This document shows, piece by piece, positions 7,607 through 13,777 of a DNA stretch of 16,082 nt. The position numbers were made by a program, and so were the translations under genes. The notes beneath the pieces are model-generated. The model saw only the letters and a list, made by a program, of their open reading frames with translations, was not told the origin of the DNA and made no database searches. This DNA is from Actinomycetota bacterium. GTDB taxonomy: Bacteria; Actinomycetota; Acidimicrobiia; Acidimicrobiales; Poriferisodalaceae. The stretch lies in NCBI GenBank assembly GCA_013151655.1, contig JAADHX010000174.1, positions 1 to 16,082 of the forward strand, in the 5' to 3' direction. The number at the start of each line of letters is the position of its first letter. Position 1 is the first letter of the stretch.

Positions 7607-7632
7607 GTTGTACAGACGTTGGCTAAGCCCAG

Positions 7633-7672
7633 AAAGTCGCGCTCGATCTTTTCATAAATTGACCGCGACTTT
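7633..7672. promoter_or_regulatory. Inverted repeat between ECF sigma gene and TM-helix gene
   Basis: Arms AAAGTCGCG (7633-7641) and CGCGACTTT (7664-7672) are perfect 9-bp reverse complements around a 22-bp AT-rich spacer. On the plus strand the spacer contains TAAATT (7655-7660), a possible -10 for the rightward gene. The repeat lies 27 bp upstream of the ECF gene's ATG and 81 bp upstream of the rightward gene's ATG. It may be a shared operator, or the two arms may be sites read in opposite directions. Function is inferred. Confidence 0.5.
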
Positions 7673-7753
7673 GTGAACCATGTTTTCGTCATAGGCGTGA
7701 TGGGTCGGATCTGGCTCATCGAACGAGATTCAGCCATAGTCATGGAGACACAC

Positions 7754-8431
7754 ATGTTGGCAGTTAGTTTCAGTCAGGGCATCGAGGACGCATGGTCCGA
7801 TGTCGCAACATTCATACCCAAACTCGTCGGGGCTCTAGCGATACTTCTGATCGGCTGGTTCATCGCCAAGATCATTCGCAAGGTCGTTCATCGCATCCTT
7901 ACCAAGGCTGGGTTCGACAACCTCGTCGACAAGAGCGGTCTTGGCGGTTACGTCGAGAAGGCCGGCTATCCAGACTCAGGGCTACTCCTAGCCAAGATCG
8001 TGTACTTCGCGATCATGATCATCGTGCTTCAGCTCGCTATAGGTGCGTTCGGCGACACCGCAGTTCAGGACGTGCTCAACGATCTGTTGGCGTTCATACC
8101 GAAACTGTTCGTTGCGTTGATAATTGTCGTGTTAACCGGAGCCATCGCAACCGCAGTACGCGGCTTTGTTGCGCCAGCGGTCGCGCACCTTTCATACGGC
8201 AACCTCGTCACCCAAGGCGTCGTAGTTGCGATCTGGGTCATTGGTGGATTTGCGGCGCTAGACCAGGTCCAGGTCGCCCAAGACATCGTGGACACGCTGT
8301 TCACCACCATCACTGCATCGCTCGGAATGATCATCGTCATCAAGTTTGGTGTCGGTGGTATCTGGGCCGCTCGCGATCGTTTCTGGCCGGGTGTTTACGA
8401 CAAGTTCAGCGTCGACAGCGCCGACGACTAG
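7754..8431 (+). CDS. TM-helix repeat membrane protein (MscS-related, CmpX-like)
   Basis: 225 aa from ATG 7754, chosen because GGAG (7744-7747) stands 6 nt upstream. Upstream in-frame starts (GTG 7673, ATG 7742) give an N-terminus unlike the family. Hydrophobic helices repeat a pattern: VATFIPKLVGALAILLIGW, then LLAFIPKLFVALIIVVLTG. Each is followed by a polar helix with conserved Lys/Arg and Asn-Leu-Val. A third, shorter segment precedes the charged C-terminus (WPGVYDKFSVDSADD). This is the arrangement of the conserved TM-helix family found in MscS-related proteins such as CmpX. No MscS beta domain is present, so channel activity is not assured. It is divergent from an operon that itself ends in an MscS-like gene. 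Confidence 0.75.
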   Translation: MLAVSFSQGIEDAWSDVATFIPKLVGALAILLIGWFIAKIIRKVVHRILTKAGFDNLVDKSGLGGYVEKAGYPDSGLLLAKIVYFAIMIIVLQLAIGAFGDTAVQDVLNDLLAFIPKLFVALIIVVLTGAIATAVRGFVAPAVAHLSYGNLVTQGVVVAIWVIGGFAALDQVQVAQDIVDTLFTTITASLGMIIVIKFGVGGIWAARDRFWPGVYDKFSVDSADD

Positions 8432-8437
8432 ACCGCT

Positions 8438-8459
8438 GAAATCACACCAGTGTGATTTC
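8438..8459. promoter_or_regulatory. Perfect palindrome upstream of DUF3499 gene
   Basis: Arms GAAATCACAC (8438-8447) and GTGTGATTTC (8450-8459) are exact reverse complements separated by 2 bp. The small gap suits a dimeric regulator better than an RNA hairpin. It starts 6 nt after the stop of the TM-helix gene and covers about -50 to -29 relative to the proposed start at 8488, overlapping where a -35 element would lie. It could repress the DUF3499 gene, or act as a short terminator for the upstream gene; no T-run follows. Confidence 0.55.
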
Positions 8460-8475
8460 CACTCGTCAGATGCGC

Positions 8476-8481
8476 TACCCT
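8476..8481 (+). promoter_or_regulatory. Candidate -10 of leaderless DUF3499 gene
   Basis: TACCCT (8476-8481) lies 6 nt before ATG 8488, so transcription would begin at the ATG. No Shine-Dalgarno sequence is seen, and the palindrome at 8438-8459 covers the -35 region. Confidence 0.4.
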
Positions 8482-8487
8482 CCAGGC

Positions 8488-8952
8488 ATGCGAGGGTGTG
8501 TGCGTCTTGGCTGCCTAGAAGCAGCCGTGGCTGGAATCGCACTAGATCCTGAGCATCAGAGAGTGTGGATAGTCGACATACCCGCCGACGACCCCCGCTA
8601 CATCGGAATGTGTCACTCACATACCGACCTTCTGACTGTGCCCGTGGGCTGGTCCACCATCGACGAACGTTGCGCACAAATTGCGCTGTTCGGGTTGGCC
8701 AGCCCCAGGGCAGGCTCAAACCGACACCAGCACAGGGTTCAGCGCCGGCGGCCAGCACCTCAACGCGATCCAAGAACCTCGCCGCGTCTGTTCGACGATG
8801 AGCCGGCTGACCCGATCCCAGTCGAACAAGAACCGGCCGCAACTTCTGAACCATGGATCGGTAAACCAGAGCGGCGCCACAACCCGTTGCTCGACACCGA
8901 CGAGGAATCGCCGCTGTTGGCCAGGGCATTCAGGGCCAGTCGCGCCAGCTAA
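8488..8952 (+). CDS. DUF3499-family protein with Cys/His cluster
   Basis: 154 aa from ATG 8488, the start that gives the short MRxC N-terminus usual for this actinobacterial family; GTG 8452 or ATG 8470 would add unmatched residues. Cys4 and Cys9 (CVRLGC), then Cys42 and His45 (GMCHSH), form a likely zinc-ribbon pair. The stretch CHSHTDLLTVPVGWS matches the family pattern of an acidic/aromatic strand leading into CxxHxxxLtxPxGW. From residue 70 on, the tail is Pro/Arg/Glu-rich and looks disordered. Family function is unknown; a role in nucleic-acid or protein binding would be guesswork. It is leaderless, with a perfect palindrome over its promoter. An 11-bp hairpin follows downstream. Confidence 0.78.
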   Translation: MRGCVRLGCLEAAVAGIALDPEHQRVWIVDIPADDPRYIGMCHSHTDLLTVPVGWSTIDERCAQIALFGLASPRAGSNRHQHRVQRRRPAPQRDPRTSPRLFDDEPADPIPVEQEPAATSEPWIGKPERRHNPLLDTDEESPLLARAFRASRAS

Positions 8953-8988
8953 TCACAAGATGGCCAGAGCGGCCGAGTGACTCCAAGG

Positions 8989-9017
8989 GCTACAAGGTGT
9001 TTTGCCCACCTTGTAGC
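8989..9017. terminator. Bidirectional terminator hairpin
   Basis: Perfect 11-bp stem: GCTACAAGGTG (8989-8999) pairs with 9007-9017, around a 7-nt loop. It lies between convergent genes, the DUF3499 gene ending at 8952 and the leftward gene ending at 9059. No strong T-tract follows on either strand, as is common for actinobacterial terminators. Confidence 0.65.
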
Positions 9018-9058
9018 GACAACGCTGATGCGATGACGCTGTTTGGCCACACGCCTGG

Positions 9059-9472
9059 TTATCGACCCAGCCTGCGTTTCGTTACGGTCACGACTGTCCC
9101 TTGATCGGCATCGACGACCCTCGAAACTTTGTCGCCGAGCAGGTGCAACATCAGATCTTGTTCGCCGCTCTGGCGAGCATCGGCTACTAGAGCAGCCGAC
9201 AACTGAAGACGCAGTACGAGTTCGTCTTTGTTTATTTCCAAGTCGGCAGTGATCTTGGCCTCAGGTGGATAGTCGGCTCGGGGTGTGGTGATCTCTGTGA
9301 AGGCCAGCATCATCTCGCGAGAGATCGCAGGGTGAACCCCAGCCTCGTCGAGCCTCGCTCGGAACACGCGCCGCGTCGATTCGAGGTCGTCGCGATCTGA
9401 ACCGCACACGATCTGAAGATCCAAGTCAAACACCTTTGCAGCCTTCCACACCAGGGCGACGCTGTTGACCAC
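9059..9472 (-). CDS. Degenerate RsbW/GHKL ATPase-like protein, hypothetical
   Basis: 137 aa from GTG 9472. The frame stays open to a TTG at 9568 (169 aa), but that part is Ala-rich and overlaps the opposite-strand gene at 9560, so the shorter form is preferred. The layout recalls RsbW-type anti-sigma kinases: SDRDDLESTRRVFRARLDEAGV, then a helix with AFTEIT, two beta strands (ITADLEI, LVLRLQL), then GEQDLMLHLLGDKVSRVV and GTVVTVTKRRL. The Asn of the family ExxxN box, needed for Mg-ATP, is Pro here, and the DxGxG loop is missing. If related, it is probably a non-catalytic binding protein, for instance a sigma-factor or anti-anti-sigma partner. The relation is by eye and tentative. Confidence 0.5.
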   Translation of the reverse strand: MVNSVALVWKAAKVFDLDLQIVCGSDRDDLESTRRVFRARLDEAGVHPAISREMMLAFTEITTPRADYPPEAKITADLEINKDELVLRLQLSAALVADARQSGEQDLMLHLLGDKVSRVVDADQGTVVTVTKRRLGR

Positions 9473-9545
9473 GCTTGCTGAAGCGGCGCCGGTCGGCCTA
9501 ACCGAAGCAGCAGCCGCCGCCGGGTCATTGTGGGAACTCCACCCG

Positions 9546-9551
9546 TAGAAT
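9546..9551 (+). promoter_or_regulatory. Candidate -10 of small membrane protein gene
   Basis: TAGAAT (9546-9551), close to the TATAAT consensus, stands 8 nt before ATG 9560. This is consistent with a leaderless mRNA; no ribosome binding site is present. Confidence 0.5.
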
Positions 9552-9559
9552 GACCGCCA

Positions 9560-9817
9560 ATGGCTCAAGCATTCAGCATTGTCGTGGCGGTGTTGATCTT
9601 TCTGTTTATCTACGTCTTCGGCGTAAAGCTGATGGCGTCATTTTCACAAGCTCAACCAGCGCCCCCAGATGACGGCGAACTTCGCAAGGTCAAGATCACT
9701 TTCAAGTGTTCGTTGTGCGGCACTGAGGTACGCATGACCAAGGCACCCCTTGCCGACCCAGAAGCGCCCCGCTGCTGCATGGAAGACATGGACATCATCG
9801 CCAAGGCCGACGTCTAG
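9560..9817 (+). CDS. Small one-TM protein with CxxC...CC cluster
   Basis: 85 aa. Residues 4-25 (AFSIVVAVLIFLFIYVFGVKLM) form one transmembrane helix. A Pro-rich linker follows, then a small soluble domain: KITFKCSLCGTEVRMTKAPLADPEAPRCCMEDMDII. Cys50/Cys53 and Cys72/Cys73 look like a compact zinc-ribbon or iron-binding knuckle. The charge pattern suggests the Cys domain faces the cytosol, but this is not certain. I do not recognise a named family. It runs head-to-head with the RsbW-like gene and converges with the six-Cys paralog genes. Confidence 0.8.
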   Translation: MAQAFSIVVAVLIFLFIYVFGVKLMASFSQAQPAPPDDGELRKVKITFKCSLCGTEVRMTKAPLADPEAPRCCMEDMDIIAKADV

Positions 9818-9843
9818 ACAATTGGCTCCTAGTGGCCGTGCAT

Positions 9844-9874
9844 GTCCGTCTGCGGTTGCGCCAAACCCGCGGAC
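9844..9874. terminator. Imperfect hairpin between convergent genes
   Basis: GTCCG (9844-9848) can pair with CGGAC (9870-9874), or inner GCGGTT (9852-9857) with AACCCGC (9864-9870) with one bulge. It lies between the small Cys-cluster gene and the leftward paralog gene. It is a weak candidate terminator with no T-run. Confidence 0.3.
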
Positions 9875-9890
9875 GCGCCATGACGAACCG

Positions 9891-11363
9891 TCAAGCGCAG
9901 TCCTCGGTTAGCACCGCAACGGTCCAGAGGGCCCAGAGGTCGGTGGGGTAAGGCGCGGCTCGCTCCTCAGGCAACGATGGCGACAACCCGAGCCGGCACC
10001 GGAGCGCTCGACTGGTTGCCCTCTGACTATCAAACGACTGCGCCATACCAAGGACTGGCTCGGCAACTTGAGCAACGCTCAATTCGAGATCATCGAAGTC
10101 GGCGAAGTTCAGACCGCACACGGCAGCGACGTATTCGTAAGCCTCGGTGATTAGCGGTGTCGACGGTTCGGGAGCAACGACATCAAGCCCGCCGCAGCTG
10201 CCGGTGGCGTCGACAAGATCGATCGCCATCATCCAGTAGTGAATCGAGAACTCAGGGTTCCTAGCCGTTCGGATTGCGATGCCCTCGACGTCTTCGCCCA
10301 TGATCTGCAGTACGGCCAGCTCTGCGCCGGTAAGGCCGTTTCTGGCTCGGCTTGACTCGACGGCTAACTGGGTTCCTGCCAACTTGGCGATGTCCTGCAT
10401 CAACCACAGCGACAAGGCATCAGGACCGATAGCGCCCTGGCCACTGGCCTTGGCCCGAGCGGCAGTCAGAGAGTCTTCGAACACTTGAGCGTCGCCGGGC
10501 TCGCTCAAACCAAGGCCCACTCCAAGCGATAGCCAAAACGGGTCGGACGCACGGTAGAACGCAATCTCGCTCACGAGTTCGGATTGGAATTGGCTTAGCG
10601 CCGCGTCGGTGATCCAGCCGGCCTCATGCAAAGCAAGGGCTTCAACAAACTGAGCGGGGAACGCGTCGAAGTGGGCCGGCAGCGACCCGTCCAGCACGGA
10701 ATCGAGGCTGAACTCTTTGTGTCCACACCGTTGACGAACAGTTGGATCGACGACCGCCAGCCACCCGATCGACCCGAGCTGTCCGTCAGCCAAGGCATCG
10801 GCTACAGCGGTGCAACTGGGAGGAAGGATTCCGAATGCACCCGGGTCGATGCCTGCACTCTGAGTCGTCCAAAAGCGGGAACGAACCACACCGCTTACTG
10901 GCGCGTAGTTCTGATAATCGTCGGGGTCGACATCGAGTGACGCGAGGTAGCGCCCTATGTACCGGCGCGCCGCATCGTTAGGTGCTGGCCCAGGTAGCCC
11001 CATCAGCAGAGCCGCAGTCGCAGGACCCAAGAAATGATCGGTACCGAGCGATTCAAGGCTCTCAACCACGTCGGCAGACACCCGCTCGTACTCGTCAGTC
11101 TGCAAACCGGCGACCGCTAACAGCGACTCGGCTTGGCCATACATCAGGCTGGGGCCGTCTATTTCGCCGCCCCCATCTCCTACACGAAAAGCGGGGTAGA
11201 CCAGACCATCAACTAAACGAGACTCCAGGTGGTCCGCCAGCGTCGGGTCGTCAGACCGAGTGACCAACCAAACTCCACCAAGAATCGCAACGGCGATTAT
11301 GACAGCACCAGCGATCGGAACCCTGCCTCGCACTAATCGTGCCGACTCTTGTTCGAGGTCCAC
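9891..11363 (-). CDS. Membrane-anchored six-Cys protein of unknown function, paralog A
   Basis: 490 aa from GTG 11363, which has GGTGGAG 4 nt upstream and gives an N-terminus aligning with paralog B; the frame is open to 11498 but that part overlaps paralog B's coding end. One transmembrane helix near residues 16-35 (VPIAGAVIIAVAILGGVWLV) anchors a large extracytoplasmic, mostly helical domain. Six Cys recur in both paralogs: LPPSC, QRCGH, GSCGGL, AVCGLNF, LRCRLGL and the C-terminal EDCA. They suggest disulfides outside the membrane. No catalytic motif or known domain is recognised. Conserved blocks include DDYQNYAPVSGVVRSRFW, EFSLDSVL and STPLITEAYEYVAAVCG. It lies 26 nt after paralog B in the same orientation, so the two are probably one operon. 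Confidence 0.78.
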   Translation of the reverse strand: MDLEQESARLVRGRVPIAGAVIIAVAILGGVWLVTRSDDPTLADHLESRLVDGLVYPAFRVGDGGGEIDGPSLMYGQAESLLAVAGLQTDEYERVSADVVESLESLGTDHFLGPATAALLMGLPGPAPNDAARRYIGRYLASLDVDPDDYQNYAPVSGVVRSRFWTTQSAGIDPGAFGILPPSCTAVADALADGQLGSIGWLAVVDPTVRQRCGHKEFSLDSVLDGSLPAHFDAFPAQFVEALALHEAGWITDAALSQFQSELVSEIAFYRASDPFWLSLGVGLGLSEPGDAQVFEDSLTAARAKASGQGAIGPDALSLWLMQDIAKLAGTQLAVESSRARNGLTGAELAVLQIMGEDVEGIAIRTARNPEFSIHYWMMAIDLVDATGSCGGLDVVAPEPSTPLITEAYEYVAAVCGLNFADFDDLELSVAQVAEPVLGMAQSFDSQRATSRALRCRLGLSPSLPEERAAPYPTDLWALWTVAVLTEDCA

Positions 11364-11389
11364 GCGGCTCCACCATTCGGTTTGGGCGG

Positions 11390-12838
11390 TCAGGCACAAT
11401 CTTCGGTAAGCGTCGCAGATATCCACAGTGCGAGCAAAAACGACGGGTAAGGCTCGGTTCGAGGCTGCGGCGCTGCGGTCGGCAGCCCGAGCCTGCACCG
11501 CAGGGAGCGGCTCACCGCCCGCTCGAACTGTTGACTCGTATCAGAGGCAGGCTCGGCGATCGCGGCGACACTTTCTTCGGGTCCTTCGAACGTCGCGAAG
11601 TTCGGGCCACAGATCGCCGCGATGTAATCGTAGGCCTCTTTCACGAGAGGCGTAGAGGGATCGGGACCGATGTGTACAAGGCCATCGCAACTACCCGTCG
11701 CATCGACAACGTCGATGGCCACAATCCAGTAGTGCAGTGCGATTTCGGGATCCGCACCGGCTCGCGTCGAGATGCCTTCAACGTCGTAGCCCATGACCTG
11801 GTAGATGGTTCGTTCTGCGCCGGTGAGGCCGCCAAGAAGAAGTTCGGGCTCGGCCGCCAGATCGGTGCCTGCCAGCCGCGCGATATCTTGCATCCGCCAC
11901 AGAGAAAGAGAGCTTCGGCTAGTGACGGAGTGTCCATTGGCTCCTGCTTCGCCAATGGCCAACAAAGTCTCGAAGGTGCGCCCATTGCCTGGCTCGCTAA
12001 TGCCTGAGGCGACGCCAAGTGGAAGCAACAAGGGCCCTATCGGGTCGAACCGCCCCACGTCTGCCTCGAATTCCGATTGAAACTGGTTGAAGGCACCCTC
12101 GGTGACCCACCCGGACTCGCGCAGCGCCATCGCTTCGACCAACAAGGCGCTAGGCGCATCGACCAAAACCGAATCGAGGCTGAACTCGGCGTGATCACAG
12201 CGCGAGCGAACAGTCGAATCAACAATCACAAGTGACCCGATGGCGCTCAGTTGCCCTTCATCAAGCGCAGCCTTCACCGCCGTACAACTTGGCGGCGGGA
12301 TGCCCACAGCTGTCGGATCGATTGCGACGTCTTGACTCACCCAGAACCGAGCCCGAACAACGTTGCTGAGTTCGGCGTACGTCTGGTAGTCGTCTGGGCC
12401 TACATCCAACCCGACTAGATAACGATCGACGTATTCTCGCGCGGCATCACTCGTACCTGCCTCAGGCAGACCCACCAACAAGCTGGCCGTCAGTGCATCT
12501 ATCCGATTGCCAGATTTGTCAAGCGCTGCGAGATACTCGACGACCTCTGCTGATACCTGGTCGTACCGGTCATCTGGAAGGCCAGCCACCGCGATCAACG
12601 ACTGGGCATAGCCATACATCAGGTGAGCGGGGTCGACATCATCGGCGCCTTCGCCCGTTAGGAACGCTGGATACGCCGGGCCGTCGACCGTTCGAGACTC
12701 TAGAAAGTCGGCGAGGTCGCCAGCTTGAGCATTGTCGGACCGCAGAGCAAAGAACCACAGGCCGCTCGCCACCAACATAGCGACAACACCAACCACCACG
12801 AACTTGGTACGCACTAAGGCCTCCAGCCGTTCTGACAC
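11390..12838 (-). CDS. Membrane-anchored six-Cys protein of unknown function, paralog B
   Basis: 482 aa from GTG 12838, with GGTGAG about 12 nt upstream. One transmembrane helix at about 13-31 (FVVVGVVAMLVASGLWFFA) and a long extracytoplasmic domain follow the same plan as paralog A. Shared blocks include DDYQTYAELSNVVRARFW, PPSCTAV, EFSLDSVL, DATGSC, STPLVKEAYDYIAAICG, SRSLRCRLGL and the terminal LTEDCA. All six Cys are kept, and there are no others, which implies three conserved disulfides. Similarity runs over the full length, so this is a tandem gene duplication. The function is unknown. A surface or cell-wall role is suggested only by topology. A 15-bp hairpin lies just upstream. Confidence 0.8.
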   Translation of the reverse strand: MSERLEALVRTKFVVVGVVAMLVASGLWFFALRSDNAQAGDLADFLESRTVDGPAYPAFLTGEGADDVDPAHLMYGYAQSLIAVAGLPDDRYDQVSAEVVEYLAALDKSGNRIDALTASLLVGLPEAGTSDAAREYVDRYLVGLDVGPDDYQTYAELSNVVRARFWVSQDVAIDPTAVGIPPPSCTAVKAALDEGQLSAIGSLVIVDSTVRSRCDHAEFSLDSVLVDAPSALLVEAMALRESGWVTEGAFNQFQSEFEADVGRFDPIGPLLLPLGVASGISEPGNGRTFETLLAIGEAGANGHSVTSRSSLSLWRMQDIARLAGTDLAAEPELLLGGLTGAERTIYQVMGYDVEGISTRAGADPEIALHYWIVAIDVVDATGSCDGLVHIGPDPSTPLVKEAYDYIAAICGPNFATFEGPEESVAAIAEPASDTSQQFERAVSRSLRCRLGLPTAAPQPRTEPYPSFLLALWISATLTEDCA

Positions 12839-12883
12839 TGACTCGCGGGTCTCACCATTTCACCCTCACCAATCAACTCCAGC

Positions 12884-12924
12884 GTAGTTCTTCCACAGCC
12901 TTTGCACAGCTGTGGAAGAACTAC
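12884..12924. terminator. 15-bp hairpin, probable terminator
   Basis: Perfect 15-bp inverted repeat: 12884-12898 pairs with 12910-12924 across an 11-nt loop. It is located 16 nt past the end of the broken MDMPI-like gene and 46 nt before the next gene's start, both leftward. No T-tract follows. It is most simply an L-shaped terminator of the upstream unit. Its arms contain CTTCCACA, which only loosely resembles a DnaA box. Confidence 0.6.
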
Positions 12925-12939
12925 AGGGGTGTCATTCAG

Positions 12940-13562
12940 CTAGGCCGATGATCGACCAACCCAGCTGGCCATCCTGTGTAGCAGGGGGGCATCATCGCCA
13001 ACATCCACAACCTCGCCGAATGGACCACCGTCGTCGCGGCCCTCCCGCGGGATTTGTTGGAGTGCCGTCCACCCTCCGAAGAGATCGGCATCGTCAGGCG
13101 CAAACTCGTGGCCAGTTGCCGTAGCCAGATCCCACCCGTGAACCGCCATCTCGCCAATATAAGTGAACAAGACCGGTGCACCGGGAAGGGTGCCCCAAGG
13201 AACCTCGAACGTTTGGACCAGCTGCGCATCATCTCTCCAAGAGGTCAGGGCATCGGCGGCCGCGACCGCGAACGCTTCGGCATGGCCGGAGCCGACAGAT
13301 TCCTGTTGCACCGAGGCCCAATGATCGCCCCTACCGACGACAGCGATCCGGCGGCCGATCATCACTAGATGGTCGAGGAGCGTTGCAACGTCGAACTCGT
13401 CGCACAAGGCGTGGGCAACGACATCTGTTCGGGAGTAACCGAACCGACCAGTTGGCCGACGTCGGACAAGATCCGCGAAAGGGCCGGTCTAGGGTCTGGC
13501 ATCGCAGACGGGTCGGGCACGGCTGGGTTCTGTTGAGTAGTCATGGATAGAGATTGATCCAT
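12940..13562 (-). pseudogene. MDMPI/DinB-like (TIGR03086-type) protein gene, frameshifted
   Basis: The 5' part (ATG 13562) reads DPRPALSRILSDVGQLVGSVTPEQMSLPTPC. It then leaves frame just where the family continues with DEFDVATLLDHLVMIGRRIAVVGRG, which is found in the other frame. The rest is intact (TYIGEMAVHGWDLATATGHEF), with the Glu and His expected to bind metal in mycothiol-dependent maleylpyruvate isomerase-like proteins. Deleting one TG from the TGTG at 13406-13403 (minus strand) restores PTPCDEFDV exactly, so a 2-bp duplication broke the gene. Total length is 623 nt, a multiple of 3 plus 2. Intact proteins are thiol-dependent or metal-binding enzymes of mostly unknown substrate. A sequencing error is the alternative. 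ATG 13562 has AGGTGG upstream, inside a palindrome. Confidence 0.82.
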
Positions 13563-13567
13563 CAAAG

Positions 13568-13584
13568 TGGCCACCTGGTGGCCA
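13568..13584. promoter_or_regulatory. 17-bp palindrome between MDMPI-like gene and WYL remnant
   Basis: Arms TGGCCACC (13568-13575) and GGTGGCCA (13577-13584) are perfect reverse complements around one central base. It lies between two divergent broken genes. For the rightward gene it covers about -42 to -26, the -35 region; for the leftward gene it includes the ribosome binding site. This is the expected place for an operator of the divergent regulator, of which only a stub remains. Confidence 0.6.
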
Positions 13585-13596
13585 GTTTTCTGGATC

Positions 13597-13602
13597 TATT
13601 CT
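13597..13602 (+). promoter_or_regulatory. Candidate -10 of the WYL-regulator remnant
   Basis: TATTCT (13597-13602) is 7 nt before ATG 13610, the same leaderless layout as intact genes in the window. The promoter seems to outlive the gene it served. Confidence 0.4.
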
Positions 13603-13609
13603 GAGATCG

Positions 13610-13777
13610 ATGAGAGCAGACCGACTGTTCGCCCTCGCAATGTTGCTTCAGACGCGCGGTCAGATACAAACTGGCGAAGCTGTACCTGAGTTGATTTCGG
13701 CTGGGCCCGATCAGCGCCACTGCGTAGCAGTGATTATGCCGGCGAGAACAGCGCCGAGCCCGCCTAGTAGCCAATAG
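13610..13777 (+). pseudogene. Truncated WYL/YafY-type transcriptional regulator (N-terminal stub)
   Basis: A 55-codon frame beginning MRADRLFALAMLLQTRGQI, the signature start of YafY/DeoR-like helix-turn-helix regulators with a C-terminal WYL domain (typically MRADRLLxLLLLLQxRGR). Likeness fades after about residue 24; the recognition helix and the WYL domain are missing. From 13711 the frame runs antisense through the 3' end of crgA to a stop at 13775-13777. Intact members are about 230-330 aa, so most of the gene was lost, probably by deletion up to crgA. Regulators of this kind often sit divergent to small DinB/MDMPI-type genes, as here. The identification rests on about 20 residues. Confidence 0.6.

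Noticed and set aside
7673..7753. Upstream GTG/ATG starts for the TM-helix protein
   Set aside because: The added residues do not resemble the family, and GGAG is correctly spaced only for ATG 7754.
8258..8929. 223-codon leftward frame spanning the TM-helix and DUF3499 genes
   Set aside because: Covers two genes with family motifs on the other strand, plus the palindrome between them; no domain seen.
11364..11498. N-terminal extension of paralog A
   Set aside because: Overlaps the coding end of paralog B; GTG 11363 has a good ribosome binding site and aligns with paralog B's N-terminus.
12889..12920. DnaA-box-like CTTCCACA and TGTGGAAG in the hairpin
   Set aside because: Only loosely matches TTATCCACA, and there is no cluster of boxes; the hairpin itself explains the symmetry.
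13176..13550. Rightward 124-codon frame opposite the MDMPI-like pseudogene
   Set aside because: His/Arg/Pro-rich shadow; the leftward strand carries the family likeness in two adjoining frames.
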